Source of the DNA: Mesorhabditis belari
Lineage: Eukaryota; Nematoda; Chromadorea; Rhabditida; Rhabditidae
Direction of reading: 5' to 3'
Length of the DNA stretch: 64,000 nucleotides
NCBI GenBank assembly: GCA_958450365.1
Contig: CAUEEP010000740.1
Coordinates: 4,129,001-4,193,000, forward strand
Shown here piece after piece: positions 55,301-64,000 of this stretch. The notes under the pieces are model-generated. The model had not been told where the DNA came from. It did not search any database and saw only the letters and a list, made by a program, of their open reading frames with translations. The position numbers were made by a program, and so were the translations under genes. Each line of letters opens with the position of its first letter. Position 1 is the stretch's first letter.

Positions 55301-57412
55301 GACCTGTCTCTAGTACTAGACCTGGCTCCAGTACTAGACCTGCCTCCAGTACTGGACCTGCCTCAAGTACTGGACCTGCCTCCAGTACTGGACCTGTCTC
55401 TAGTACTGGACCTGTCTCTAGTACTAGACCTGCCTTCAGTAGCCAAACTGCTAATTTACATCCGATCAGCTCAATTTTGGTATCATTTGATGAGGAATTA
55501 CAAGGCTCAACCAATGATTTCAAAAATTGGATTGATTTGATGAAAACTAACGGTTTGACTACGATACTTTTCTCAAATAGATGCACTTTAGAAAACGCAT
55601 TAGTCGAGAGGAACACACTCTACTCTTTGTATCCACTCACCCGCTTCAACTCCATCCATTCCATAATATCGTCCACAATAAAATCTCGGCAATTTCATTC
55701 CATACCCCTCCCTTGCATTCTCCTCATAAAATCTCAACTCTGTGTCGTTAAACTAAACATTTTTATGTCTTCCATTTTTGCATAAATTTACTTTATCCAA
55801 CATATGATTTTTCTTCGATTTGACAACAATTTTGATGAGAGCATTTTTCGGCAATTTCTCTTTATCAATCGTCCAATCAAATGTGATCACAACCGGCGTT
55901 GAAGAGAAACCCTGCAATTTAAAAGATAATCGAATTTTTGAATATTAGAAAATCACGCCATCTAAAAAAAAGCACTATTGATAGAAGAACAATTGATATT
56001 GATAGAATTTCCAAGGCTAAAGTTTAATGCCATAAAAATCCTTTCGATCTACTAATGAAAGTCAATTTTACTTCATTTTTTACTAGTTTTTTTACTTGAG
56101 ATCTTTTGGCAGCTTTTTTGGCAATAACTTTTGAAAGCTCAGAGTTGATAAACAAATATTTTCTCTGTTGGCCAAATGAAAAATGGATTTCTGCATTGAA
56201 CGCATGAGATTCTAAACATTGAACCCACAAAAGTCTTGAAGTTTTATGTAGAAATGATTCAAGTAAAATGGTTTATCTTATTGGGAAGGTTTAACCGATT
56301 TTAATTTGGGTAACACAGCGATTTAAAAGGTTTAAAATTTCTCAAAAAATATACTAACGAATTTCAAGGAAAAATTGTTTTCAAAAATTTCGGCATAGCG
56401 ACGTCAATAAAAAAAGGGAAAACTGGTTCAGTGACCGGTTGGTCCTTTCGTTTACGGGTTCCGAAAAGGGAAGGCCCTTATGCCAGGGCCCTATGCCAGA
56501 TGGAGAGCGATTACGCGCACGCACAAAGAACACCCCTATCTTCAGGGATTTCTCTTCTTTGTAGATGATTTAAAAAGAGGATATTGAGCCGTAAGTTTGT
56601 ACCCGCGGATTTTCGGGGTTGGGGAATCGATTGAGGGTATTCATTTTAGTGAGTAATTAAACGAAACTTCGAGACAAGGGTCGCTTTCTTCTCCGAACAA
56701 GTCGCCGACCTTAACGAAAACTGTCTAGCAATTGGCAATTGACAATTGGCATCCAATAATCGCCAATTGACAATTGCCAATTACTAATTATCAATTTATA
56801 GATTGGCCACTAGAGAATTCTCCTCATCCCAGGACTTAAAAAGCCCAATAAACCCGAAGAAAGGTCGAATTTTGAACACTCGTCCCACACAAGCTCATTT
56901 TATTGATTCAAACTTTATACTCTTTAGATTTCTCAAATAAAGCTTCATCATTTCTTTTTCATTTTCTATTGACTATCGAATGGCTTTTCTGCCTCTTTTT
57001 TTTTTTTGCTCTATTTCCCCTCAAAAAAAAAAGCCAAAAAAACCGATGTCGCTGCGGGATTTCTTCACCATGTTTACGGCATAAAATTTGCCCGTTTCTT
57101 TTTAAAATTTCTTCATTTTACCATTCGATTTTATTCAATATATCTATTTAGATTTTAAATTTAAATTTTAGAATTTAAAGCTATAATTTTGCAATTAGAA
57201 CTTTACAATTAGAATTTGAAATAGAATTGACCGTCGCTTAAAGCTACAATTACATTTCGAATTTTACAATTAGAATTTGAAATATCACTGACCGTCCCCT
57301 CGCCGATCCTTTCCAAGCGAAACTTCTTCCCAAATTTCGCTTCACTTTTAAACGATTTTTGAAAATCTCTCTCCAAAATCTCGGTGCTTATTGGTGTGTC
57401 GAAAATTTGCAT
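52384..57412 (-). CDS. CHK kinase-like protein D (DUF1679/EcKinase-like family)
   Basis: Eleven minus-strand exons close in phase: 57412-57293, 55911-55792, 55752-55641, 54999-54886, 54826-54750, 54691-54562, 54381-54278, 54192-54113, 54052-53968, 52858-52765, 52475-52384, giving 375 residues. It starts MQIFDTPISTEILERDFQKS. CHGDIWTPNIL has HGD at 232-234, and VIVDWQ ends at 259. FVHLGSPLEDLVLFFHSAL follows; the C-terminus is VRLLEKWF. Exon 5 uses a weak acceptor (ATTTAAG) and is the least certain. The first exon is 1.4 kb from the second and is enclosed by a pair of inverted repeats (56444-56660 and 58757-58965). Intron 9 carries a Tc1-type foldback element inside a tandem array. Intron 3 carries an 18-bp repeat. 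Confidence 0.86.
52880..53235. repeat. AT-rich tandem repeat, unit about 40 bp
   Basis: Units of AATAAGTTAATCACCCAATT plus ATCGTTATTCTTATTGTTAT are repeated about eight times in intron 9 of CHK gene D. A last partial unit resumes at 53913-53950, beyond the Tc1-type element. Confidence 0.9.
53240..53912 (+). mobile_element. Tc1-type foldback element with transposase tail
   Basis: The outer ends CAGTCATGGACAAAAGTCTT and AAGACTTTTGTCCATGACTG are perfect inverted repeats flanked by TA, as for Tc1/mariner insertion. The arms extend about 220 nt each. Between them the plus strand encodes ILQDLVDSMPKRIQAIISSK, the C-terminal end of a Tc1-type transposase, then a stop. Internal deletion removed the rest. 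Confidence 0.9.
54466..54545. repeat. Near-perfect 72-80-bp palindrome
   Basis: GTCGTAGCCGTTTACGAAAT pairs with ATTTCGTAAACGGCTACGAC, with the centre at AATGATTCGTT. It occupies much of the 180-nt intron 6 of CHK gene D and ends about 17 nt from the donor. Confidence 0.92.
55140..55440. repeat. 18-bp minisatellite CTGCCTCCAGTACTGGAC
   Basis: About 16 units with a few variable bases lie in intron 3 of CHK gene D. Because the unit is a multiple of three, long open frames occur on both strands (Pro-Ala-Ser-Ser-Thr-Gly on plus, Val-Leu-Glu-Ala-Gly-Pro on minus). They have no splice or start context and are not called as genes. The sequence is GC-richer than its surroundings. Confidence 0.93.
56444..56660. 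repeat. Half copy of the 47690-48280 foldback element
   Basis: It shares CCCTATGCCAGATGGAGAGC, GCGATTACGCGCACGC and GGATTTTCGGGGTTGGGGAA with that element. It lies in intron 1 of CHK gene D and is inverted relative to 58757-58965. Confidence 0.75.
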
Positions 57413-58246
57413 TTAAGAAAATAAAGAAAATAAGACGATAAAGTAAGGATATTCGACTTTTAAATGGCTTTAAATGCCTCTCTTTTTGGTCGTTTTCAAT
57501 GCTCTTTTTTTTGTATTTTGTAGTTTAAACCGTTTACGAAAGGTTGTGCAATTTTTTTGACTCAAAAAAACGTTTATAGAAAAGAAAATGCGAATTAAAT
57601 ATATAAAATCTTGTATAGATTAATCAATTTAATCAAAAAGATTTGATTAAATACAAAATTTTACCTAGAAAATCTTCTATTCTTCAATAATAGAGAAATT
57701 TCGCTTCAAAAACTTGCTCAACCATCAATTTTCTTTAACTAATTGATAAATTTTAGATAAAATTTGAAATTTAAACCTTTAGCTTTGTAATTTTACACAA
57801 ATTTCTTCAAAAAAAACAAAAAAAAGGTGTTTACGTCAAAAAAAAGTCAAAAAAAGTCAAAAAACATAAACAAGGAAGTCTTAAGAGATAGAAAAAGGGG
57901 CAAATTGAAGAGATAAACAAGTGAAAGCATAAATATTTGCTAAATAGATATTTAATAGATAAATTTTAGCAAATAATTTAGCAAATAATATCTGTTTTCT
58001 ATAGAATTATGGTTTTTTTGATGAGCTTTTTCACTTTTTCTTGAGATTTTCTTTGAATTGAATGATCAATGATCAATCTTTCTCTTATCAATTCCCCCCT
58101 TTCCCCCAAACGATTACAAGACAAATCTTTTCCACAAACTAACAATCTTTTTTGACAAAATTCTCAATAAAATCAAATTATTCGCAATTAGAAATATAAT
58201 TTTTGATAGTTTTCTGTAGAAATATCAATAATTATCAATAATTTCG

Positions 58247-58664
58247 GGAGTGGGACAAATGCGACCTTTTTTTTGCGCACCTGGACATTTGCGCACCTTT
58301 TTTTTTGCTAGAAAAGACCTTAGGAAAGGTCGTAGAGCTTCAAAAAAGTTTTCATAGAAGGGAATCGTATGCGTAGATTCCGAATTTCGACAAATCAGAT
58401 TTCGCTGACACGTCAAATTTGGACTAAAAGGCAAAAAACTACGCAACTTAACGCTTTTCCGCATTTTTTGCCCTTTAGCCCAAATTTGACGTGTCAGCGA
58501 GGTCTGATTTGTCGAAATTCGGAATCTACGCATACGATTCCCTTATATGGAAGTATTTTCGAAATATTTTCGAAGCTCTACGGCCTTGCCTAAGGCCTTT
58601 TCCAGCAAAAAAAAGGTGCGCAAATGTCCAGGTGCGCAAAAAAAGGTCGCATTTGTCCCACCCC
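58247..58664. mobile_element. Foldback element with GGACAAATGCGACC ends
   Basis: GTGGGACAAATGCGACCTTT at the left pairs with AAAGGTCGCATTTGTCCCAC at the right. The inner arms GCGCACCTGGACATTTGCGC and CGAATTTCGACAAATCAGAT also have inverted partners. No coding capacity. Confidence 0.85.
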
Positions 58665-58756
58665 CATAATTTCTCTTCTTCTTTCCAAGAAACGCTAATA
58701 AGTTTCAACTAAAAGTTTTGATCGATTAAACCCGAATTTCAATTGGTAACTTAATA

Positions 58757-58965
58757 AAATGAATATCTTCAATCGATTCCCCGACCCCGAAAACCCCCAG
58801 GTACAAATTTAACAGCTAAATATCATTTTTATATCATCTAAAAACAAGAGCAAATCTCTGTAAAAGAGCTCAAGCTGTTCTTTGTGCGGCCGCGTAATCA
58901 CTCTCCATCTGGCATAGGGCTCTGGCGTAAGGGATTTCCTTTCGGCTTCCCTAAATGAAAAGTTC
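58757..58965. repeat. Half copy of the 47690-48280 foldback element
   Basis: It contains TCTTTGTGCGGCCGCGTAAT, CATCTGGCATAGGGCTCTGG and CGATTCCCCGACCCCGAAAA. It is the inverted partner of 56444-56660. Confidence 0.75.
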
Positions 58966-59490
58966 CTTTTTTGACTCCGGAGTGATCAGCCGACTGAGCC
59001 GACTTTGTGTTTTCCGGTGACTCCGCAAATTTCTGGTAAATCTTTTGCCCTTAAATTTGTTTAGTTCTCCACAGCCTGTTAAATCGAAACTACCTGAAAT
59101 ACCCAAGGTTGAAAGTGAGCTGAAAAGCTGATTTCATCCTCTATACGTTATAAACCGATTTATTCGATTCATTTCTAATGGAAAAATTCTTCACTTTCCC
59201 CCCAAATCATTTTCCATTTTATTTTCAAATAAATTGATGTAAATATCGAGTTTCTGATTCTTCGCTATTCTTAAACTCTTATTTATTTTCATTTCCTGCT
59301 TCATCCAAACCTTTTTCTCACACCTCTTTTACTCACTAAATAAATAACGATTGATCATTTAGAAATCAAATCATTTTCAAAAGTCGTTCTTGATTTTTTT
59401 GTGATAAATTTCTATATTCAAAAGATTTCAGTTTACTAGTTTACTTATCTTCTTTCCACTTTTTTATTCGATACGAGCTATCTGCGAACG

Positions 59491-62400
59491 ATGAAAACCA
59501 AGGTGAACATTTAAATTAACATCTTTTTTTTCAGCTTTTCAAAAGCTTAAAAATCTTTTCATTTTAAGGTTGGAATTATCGGCGGATCGGGACTTGAAGA
59601 CCCGCAAATTCTTGAAAATGCTCGTCAGATCGAAATGGAGACACCATTCGGGAAACCAAGTGATGTACTCATTGAAGGTATTCACCTATTTGTTTGTTTT
59701 AAGATTTCGATATTATTTGTATATTATTTGAACATTTCCATTAGTTTAGGAGAGAGAATTTAGGTGAAATTTAGGTGAAATTGGCGGCGTCCCTTGTGTG
59801 TTGATCTCTCGACACGGTCGAAATCATGAGATTATGCCAACGAATGTAAATTATCGAGCGAATCTTTGGGCATTGATGGAATTGAGTGAGTCATTGAAAG
59901 AAAGAATCCAGTAAAACGATTCATTTCAATAAGACATTACTAAACTCTAAACTTTGAATCGTTTTATTCACAATTTTTCAGATGTCACAGTGATCATCGC
60001 CTCAACAGCGTGCGGTTCACTGAAAGAAGAAGTCGCTCCAGGACATCTCGTCTTTCCGAATTCGATTTTTGATCGGTCACTTTTCAATATCAGAGCTTTT
60101 TCAAGGATTAGTAAGGGATAAAGCTATTTGGACGGCCCTTCGGAAGGTCCTGTGTAGCTCATTGGTAAAGCTTTCAAGCGACGTTAAGCGAGAGGTCGAG
60201 GGTTCGATTCCCGGCGACGTCTTTTTTTTGTCTCAACCGACCTATCTAACTGATTTTCAGAATTGCAAGTACAAATCTCAAAAACTACGACCATCATCAT
60301 TCCAAAAACTTGAACTTTCCAGAACCCATCGACGTATTCAAACGTTTTTTGATGGAGAGGAAGGACATCCAAAAGGAGTCATTCATCTACCATCTGATCC
60401 TGTTTACGATGAGAAATTGAGACAAGTAAGAAGGGAAAAGATTTGGTTGAAGATTTGGGAAATGTTTCATTATGATTGCAGTTGTTGATCGGTTGTGCTC
60501 GCGATCTTGGCTACACATATCATGATCGCGGTTTTGGCGTTTGCATCGAGGGACCACGATATTCGACAAAGTGAGAAAATAGATAGATTTAACCAAAAAT
60601 TGCTAAAAATCAAATCCGATTTTTTGTTCATACTTAAACAAAGATTTGTTAATTCGATTTCTTTTTTTTCAATCTATAACCAACAAAAATTACCAACTCG
60701 ACTGTAAAGCACTTTAGTCTCATTTTTACTTAACTCTATTTATTTGGCTTTTTTTTTTCAGTCGTACTCTCTTTCGAACAAAAATTGGAAAAAGTAAAAA
60801 AGCATATTCAGAATCAGCAAAGCCGATTCTATTATATAAAGCCCGATGGCTCTCGTACTAAAAGGCCACCTTGACCTGGTGAAGCATAAAGAAGCAATTT
60901 TTGAAATTTTTGAAATTTTTGAAATTTTTGAAAAATTAATTGATTTTCAAAAAAAAAGTGATGGCAACGGAGGGTTGGTTTCAAAGGGAAAAACAATGAC
61001 TAATCATAAACAAGATGAAGAGATAGAAAATGTGAAAATCGACAAAAACATAAAACAAAATTTTTTTAGCAAATTGTTTTTGAAAATAAAAACAAAAAGG
61101 CATCGAAATGGGAGTTTTGGGAGAACGAAGCAAGCCAGATGTTGGGGGGGAAAAATTCTTATTGGGTTGATGCATAATTATCCGGACTTCTTTTATAAAT
61201 GATTTTATTTAACAAAAAATAACATAAATAGTTAGAAAAATATGTTTAATTGATTATTCTGGAGCATATTCACCGCCTACATCAATAACTGATTGCCATT
61301 TGCTTGGAAGACGATCGATTCCACGAGCGAAGAATAAACGATCTTTGGAGGCAATCCACGCTTTAACATCGTCTATCAAGTCATCCAAATCGTTGTAGAT
61401 CTTATTTGTTTGCCAATTTTTGAGCGATCGATTGACGTGGTAGTCCGTTGGGGCTTCTCCAGTTCTTTGAGATCGCGAAACGACTCTGCGGCAGACCATC
61501 CCTTTTCGAAGTGGTAGAGCATGATATGGCGAAGATGGATATGATTGTCGACACGCATTTTGTTCACTAAAGAATAACGAATATTTAAAAAAAGAAATAG
61601 ACAAAAAGCTTTCAAAACAAAAAAGATACAAGCACGCAAAAAGAAGTCCGGATAATTATGCATCAACCCAATATTTTGGGCCTCGATGCTATTAGTTTAA
61701 CAGTAGAATGGTTTTTATTCCCATTCCTCTTATTTCGAGTCTCAAAAAGGGACACAAAAGGGGAGATCTTCAAAAGACAGCTGGAGAAATGAGCTAAAAA
61801 TCGATAGATTTAATATAGAGACAATAGATAGATTTAACCAAAAATTACGAAAAATCAAATCCGATTTTTTGTTCATACTTAAACAAAGATTTGTTAATTC
61901 GATTTCTTTTGTTCAATCTTAGACCAAACCAACAAAACTTACCAACTACAAAACAAAACTTCGACTGTAAGCACTTTAGTCTCATTTTTACTTTAAACAT
62001 TTTTTCATCGAAAGAAAGCAGGACTCAAAAAAAGCCAAATATTTTGGACTTTCAATTTTACGATCAAATTTAATATAAGCTATGGCTAAACCCGGATTCT
62101 AGCACTTTTTAAAGCTTTTTTTTTTATTAGAGTCTATTCCTCTCAAGTAATGCCTTTCTATTGGGTTGGGGAGAATGAGTCGGCGCCGAAATTGAAAGAA
62201 ACTTTTTGCACCCATAAAACCTTCTTTAAATACACGTTTTTTTTCATCAAAATGGTCGACTATTTCTTTACAAAATGGCTTTTGAGAGATTCCACAAAGC
62301 TTTTCTTTTTTGGGATCTTATGGATTCCCAAACACAGCTAATCAAAATGACAAAAAGTGCGACTCATTGCTTGAACAGTTTCTTCCACATAAACCTCCTT

Positions 62401-63465
62401 TGGTGTTTATATAAAAAAGATAGAGCACACTCAATTACATAAGTTACCAAATTTTCAGGAAGATCCCTCCAACCGTTTACTCTAGATGACAGTTTATCGA
62501 TTTTGTGAAAAAATGATCCTTTGTTGAGTTGAGGCGCTGTTTGAGTACTCTTTTAAATATTATTTTGTAGAGAATTAGTTACCCTTCTACGGATATCAAA
62601 CGCATATCATTTGACAAAGTCTCCTATAAGTTTTAGAAATTTCTTTGATTTTCGGCGCCGACTCATTCTTCCCAACCCAATATAATACGCTCTTTAAAGC
62701 CGAAATCTCAAGATATTATCTATTTTGTTAACTGAATATCTGAGATTTTAGCTTTTAAGGGCTTTTAATTTTAGCTTTTAAGATTTGTTAATTCGATTTC
62801 TTTTTTTTCAATCAATAACCAACAAAACTTACCAACTCGACTGTAAAGCACTTTAGTCTCATTTTTACTTTAAACATTTTTTCATCGAAAGAGAGTACGA
62901 CTGAAAAAAAAGCCAAATAAATAGATTTATTTCCAGCATCAAAATCATTTCTAATGTGTAATAAAAGCTAAGGTTATAAGCTATGTTTGGTAAGCTATAT
63001 AAGCTGGTTATAAGCTAGCTAAGAATGTTTTTTACCGAATTTCAGAGCTGAATCGCTTGTTTTCAAAAGTTGGGATGCCACTTTGGTCTCGATGACTTTA
63101 GTTCCTGAGGTTTGACTGTGAATTGCTCGGATTTATTTTTAAAAACAACAATTTCCATTATTTGATTAATATATATTATCTATATTATGTATTTTTCAAC
63201 TTTTCAACTTTTCAGGGTTTATTGGCGAAAGAGCTCGGAATTCCGTATGCAAACGTGACCTTAGTGACTGATTACGATTGTTGGAAAGATGGAGATCATG
63301 TGAGGAGATTGGAATAAGAAAAATTGAAAGTTTCTTATCTAGGTGACAATGGAGAGTGTGATGGAGACTTTTGCCGAGAATTCTCACAAAGCTTTAGCGC
63401 TTTTCATGCGCGCTGTCGTTCAGATTGGAGAGATTGATTGGAGTGATCAAGTTCGAGCGGCTAAG
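59491..63465 (+). CDS. mtap: S-methyl-5'-thioadenosine phosphorylase (MTAP), 3' end missing
   Basis: Nine exons close in phase: 59491-59502, 59569-59677, 59775-59885, 59982-60075, 60323-60425, 60482-60570, 63046-63109, 63216-63299, 63343-63465. They give 263 residues of an enzyme usually about 280 long. The gene continues past 63465 to a last exon not seen in the window. It phosphorolyses methylthioadenosine to adenine and methylthioribose-1-phosphate (polyamine by-product, methionine salvage). Visible family motifs are [11 protein letters not shown] (residues 6-16), SRHGR (52-56), [14 protein letters not shown] (from 85), IEGPRYS (165-171), SMTLVPE (188-194) and TDYDCW (212-217) with the base-recognising aspartates. 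All key positions look intact. Intron 4 contains a tRNA-like sequence and intron 6 (2.5 kb) contains two mariner-type elements. It was chosen over purine nucleoside phosphorylase because of TDYDCW. Confidence 0.93.
60150..60223 (+). pseudogene. tRNA-like sequence in mtap intron 4
   Basis: TGTAGCTCATTGGTAAAGC resembles a tRNA A box and GGGTTCGATTCC matches a B box at normal spacing. A T-run follows at 60224, like a pol III terminator. The acceptor and T stems are mismatched, so it is probably a pseudogene, but A box, B box and terminator are all present. Confidence 0.45.
61162..61673 (-). mobile_element. Mariner-family element, internally deleted
   Basis: The ends TATTGGGTTGATGCATAATT and AATTATGCATCAACCCAATA are perfect inverted repeats with TA edges. 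Minus-strand frames keep the transposase N-terminus (HIRHIMLY-like: [20 protein letters not shown]) and the C-terminal end ([20 protein letters not shown]). The DD34D core is gone and the frames are shifted. It is inserted in mtap intron 6. Confidence 0.88.
62159..62682. mobile_element. Mariner-type MITE with TATTGGGTTGGGGAGAATGA ends
   Basis: The left end pairs with TCATTCTTCCCAACCCAATA on the right over about 32 nt, including GTCGGCGCCGAAA. No recognisable transposase remains. It is the second element in mtap intron 6. The flanking bases 60575-60710, 61815-61980 and 62780-62905 are three copies of one intronic repeat (AAGATTTGTTAATTCGATTT). Confidence 0.85.
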
Positions 63466-63715
63466 GTAGGCAAAAATTTGGGCTTTCAATTTTACGATCA
63501 AATTTAATATAAGCTATGGCTAAACCCGGATTCTAGCACTTTTTAAAGCATTTTTTATTAGAGTCTATTCCTCTCAAGTAATGCCTTTCTATAACACGCT
63601 CTTTAAAGCCGAAATCTCAAGATATTCATTTAGTTAAATGAATATCTGAGATTTTAGCTTTTAAGGGTACGCTATAGAAAGTCACTTGAGATGAACACAC
63701 TATATGGATAGAGAA

Positions 63716-64000
63716 CGATTGATTTGATTGATTTGATTGATTGGTTAGATGGATAGAGAACGATTGATTTGATTGATTGGTTAGATGGATAGAGAACGAT
63801 TGATTTGATTGATTGGTTAGATGGATAGAGAACTATTGATTAGATTGATTAGATTGATTGGTTAGATGGATAGAGAACTATTGATTAGATTGATTAGATT
63901 GATTGGTTAGATGGATAGAGAACGATTGATTTGATTGATTGGTTAGATGGATAGAGAACGATTGATTTGATTGATTAGATTGATTGGTTAGATGGATAGA
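63716..64000. repeat. Tandem repeat, unit about 35-45 bp, running off the window
   Basis: Units of GATTGGTTAGATGGATAGAG plus AACGATTGATTTGATTGATT are repeated at least seven times and continue past the end of the window, in the last visible intron of mtap. Confidence 0.95.

Larger units (their letters stand above)
57413..59490. other. Intergenic between CHK gene D and mtap
   Basis: About 2.1 kb separate two divergent start codons. It holds the foldback element at 58247-58664 and the half repeat at 58757-58965. I see no exon chain; the open frames at 58225-58712 belong to the foldback element. Confidence 0.6.

Noticed and set aside
55080..55785. Open frames of 178 (minus) and 222 (plus) codons with collagen- or mucin-like repeats
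   Set aside because: They come from the 18-bp minisatellite inside intron 3 of CHK gene D. The flanking exons of that gene splice around it in a consistent phase.
58225..58712. Several open frames with MRRFRISTNQ-type starts on both strands
   Set aside because: They are the two arms of the foldback element at 58247-58664 read in opposite directions, hence nearly the same peptide on each strand.
60150..60223. A functional tRNA gene in mtap intron 4
   Set aside because: The boxes are good, but the acceptor arms do not pair and the T arm has mismatches, so only a tRNA-like relic is claimed.

Overview
The window reads as nuclear DNA of a free-living, Caenorhabditis-like nematode (order Rhabditida). 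The evidence is AT-rich sequence, genes split by introns that can be under 50 nt, a TTTCAG-type 3' splice consensus, no bacterial operon signals, and gene families typical of nematodes. The genes below were assembled by hand from splice signals, frame continuity and family resemblance. No gene finder or database search was run. In all the intact multi-exon models the splice phases close, apart from one 1-nt conflict noted under the leftmost CHK gene.

Region 1 (1-5 kb). The 3' part of a cytochrome b561-type gene (+, 67-1260) converges with a BMP/TGF-beta ligand gene (-, 1394-4852). The ligand has a complete mature domain, a RKKR cleavage site and most of its prodomain; the signal-peptide exon was not found. 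It has arginine where most BMPs have the cysteine that links the dimer.

Region 2 (5-18 kb). I see no convincing gene. It holds simple repeats, several hairpin-type transposable elements, an inverted pair of about 330-bp repeats and one non-LTR retrotransposon tail.

Region 3 (18-26 kb). A tropomodulin-like gene (+, 18132 to about 21828) keeps recognisable leucine-rich-repeat exons, but the frame breaks in several exons. It is followed by a 2.4-kb lysine/glutamate-rich and then Ser-Pro-rich stretch on the same strand, whose frame also keeps switching. Either both are decaying or this part of the assembly carries indel errors.

Region 4 (26-37 kb). Gene-poor. It has two weak coding-like areas (27.6-28.2 kb on - and 34.9-35.9 kb on +), tandem repeats and hairpin elements.

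Region 5 (37-57.5 kb). A cluster of four CHK kinase-like genes (DUF1679/EcKinase-like superfamily): 37453-41568 (-), 42231-47352 (+), 47417-51753 (-) and 52384-57412 (-). All four share the same 11-exon architecture and keep the catalytic HGD and DWQ motifs. Their introns are packed with mariner and Tc1-type remnants, long palindromes and minisatellites, including 55 perfect copies of a 10-mer.

Region 6 (59.5-64 kb). S-methyl-5'-thioadenosine phosphorylase (+, 59491-63465 and beyond), a methionine-salvage enzyme, with mariner elements in its large sixth intron. The last exon lies past the window or was not recognised.

The identified genes do not form one pathway. The four kinase-like genes are a local family expansion; the others are unrelated neighbours. 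The most notable points are the BMP-like ligand lacking the dimer cysteine, the phased 10-bp arrays, the mobile-element-rich CHK cluster with partial exon duplications, and the broken tropomodulin-like gene.
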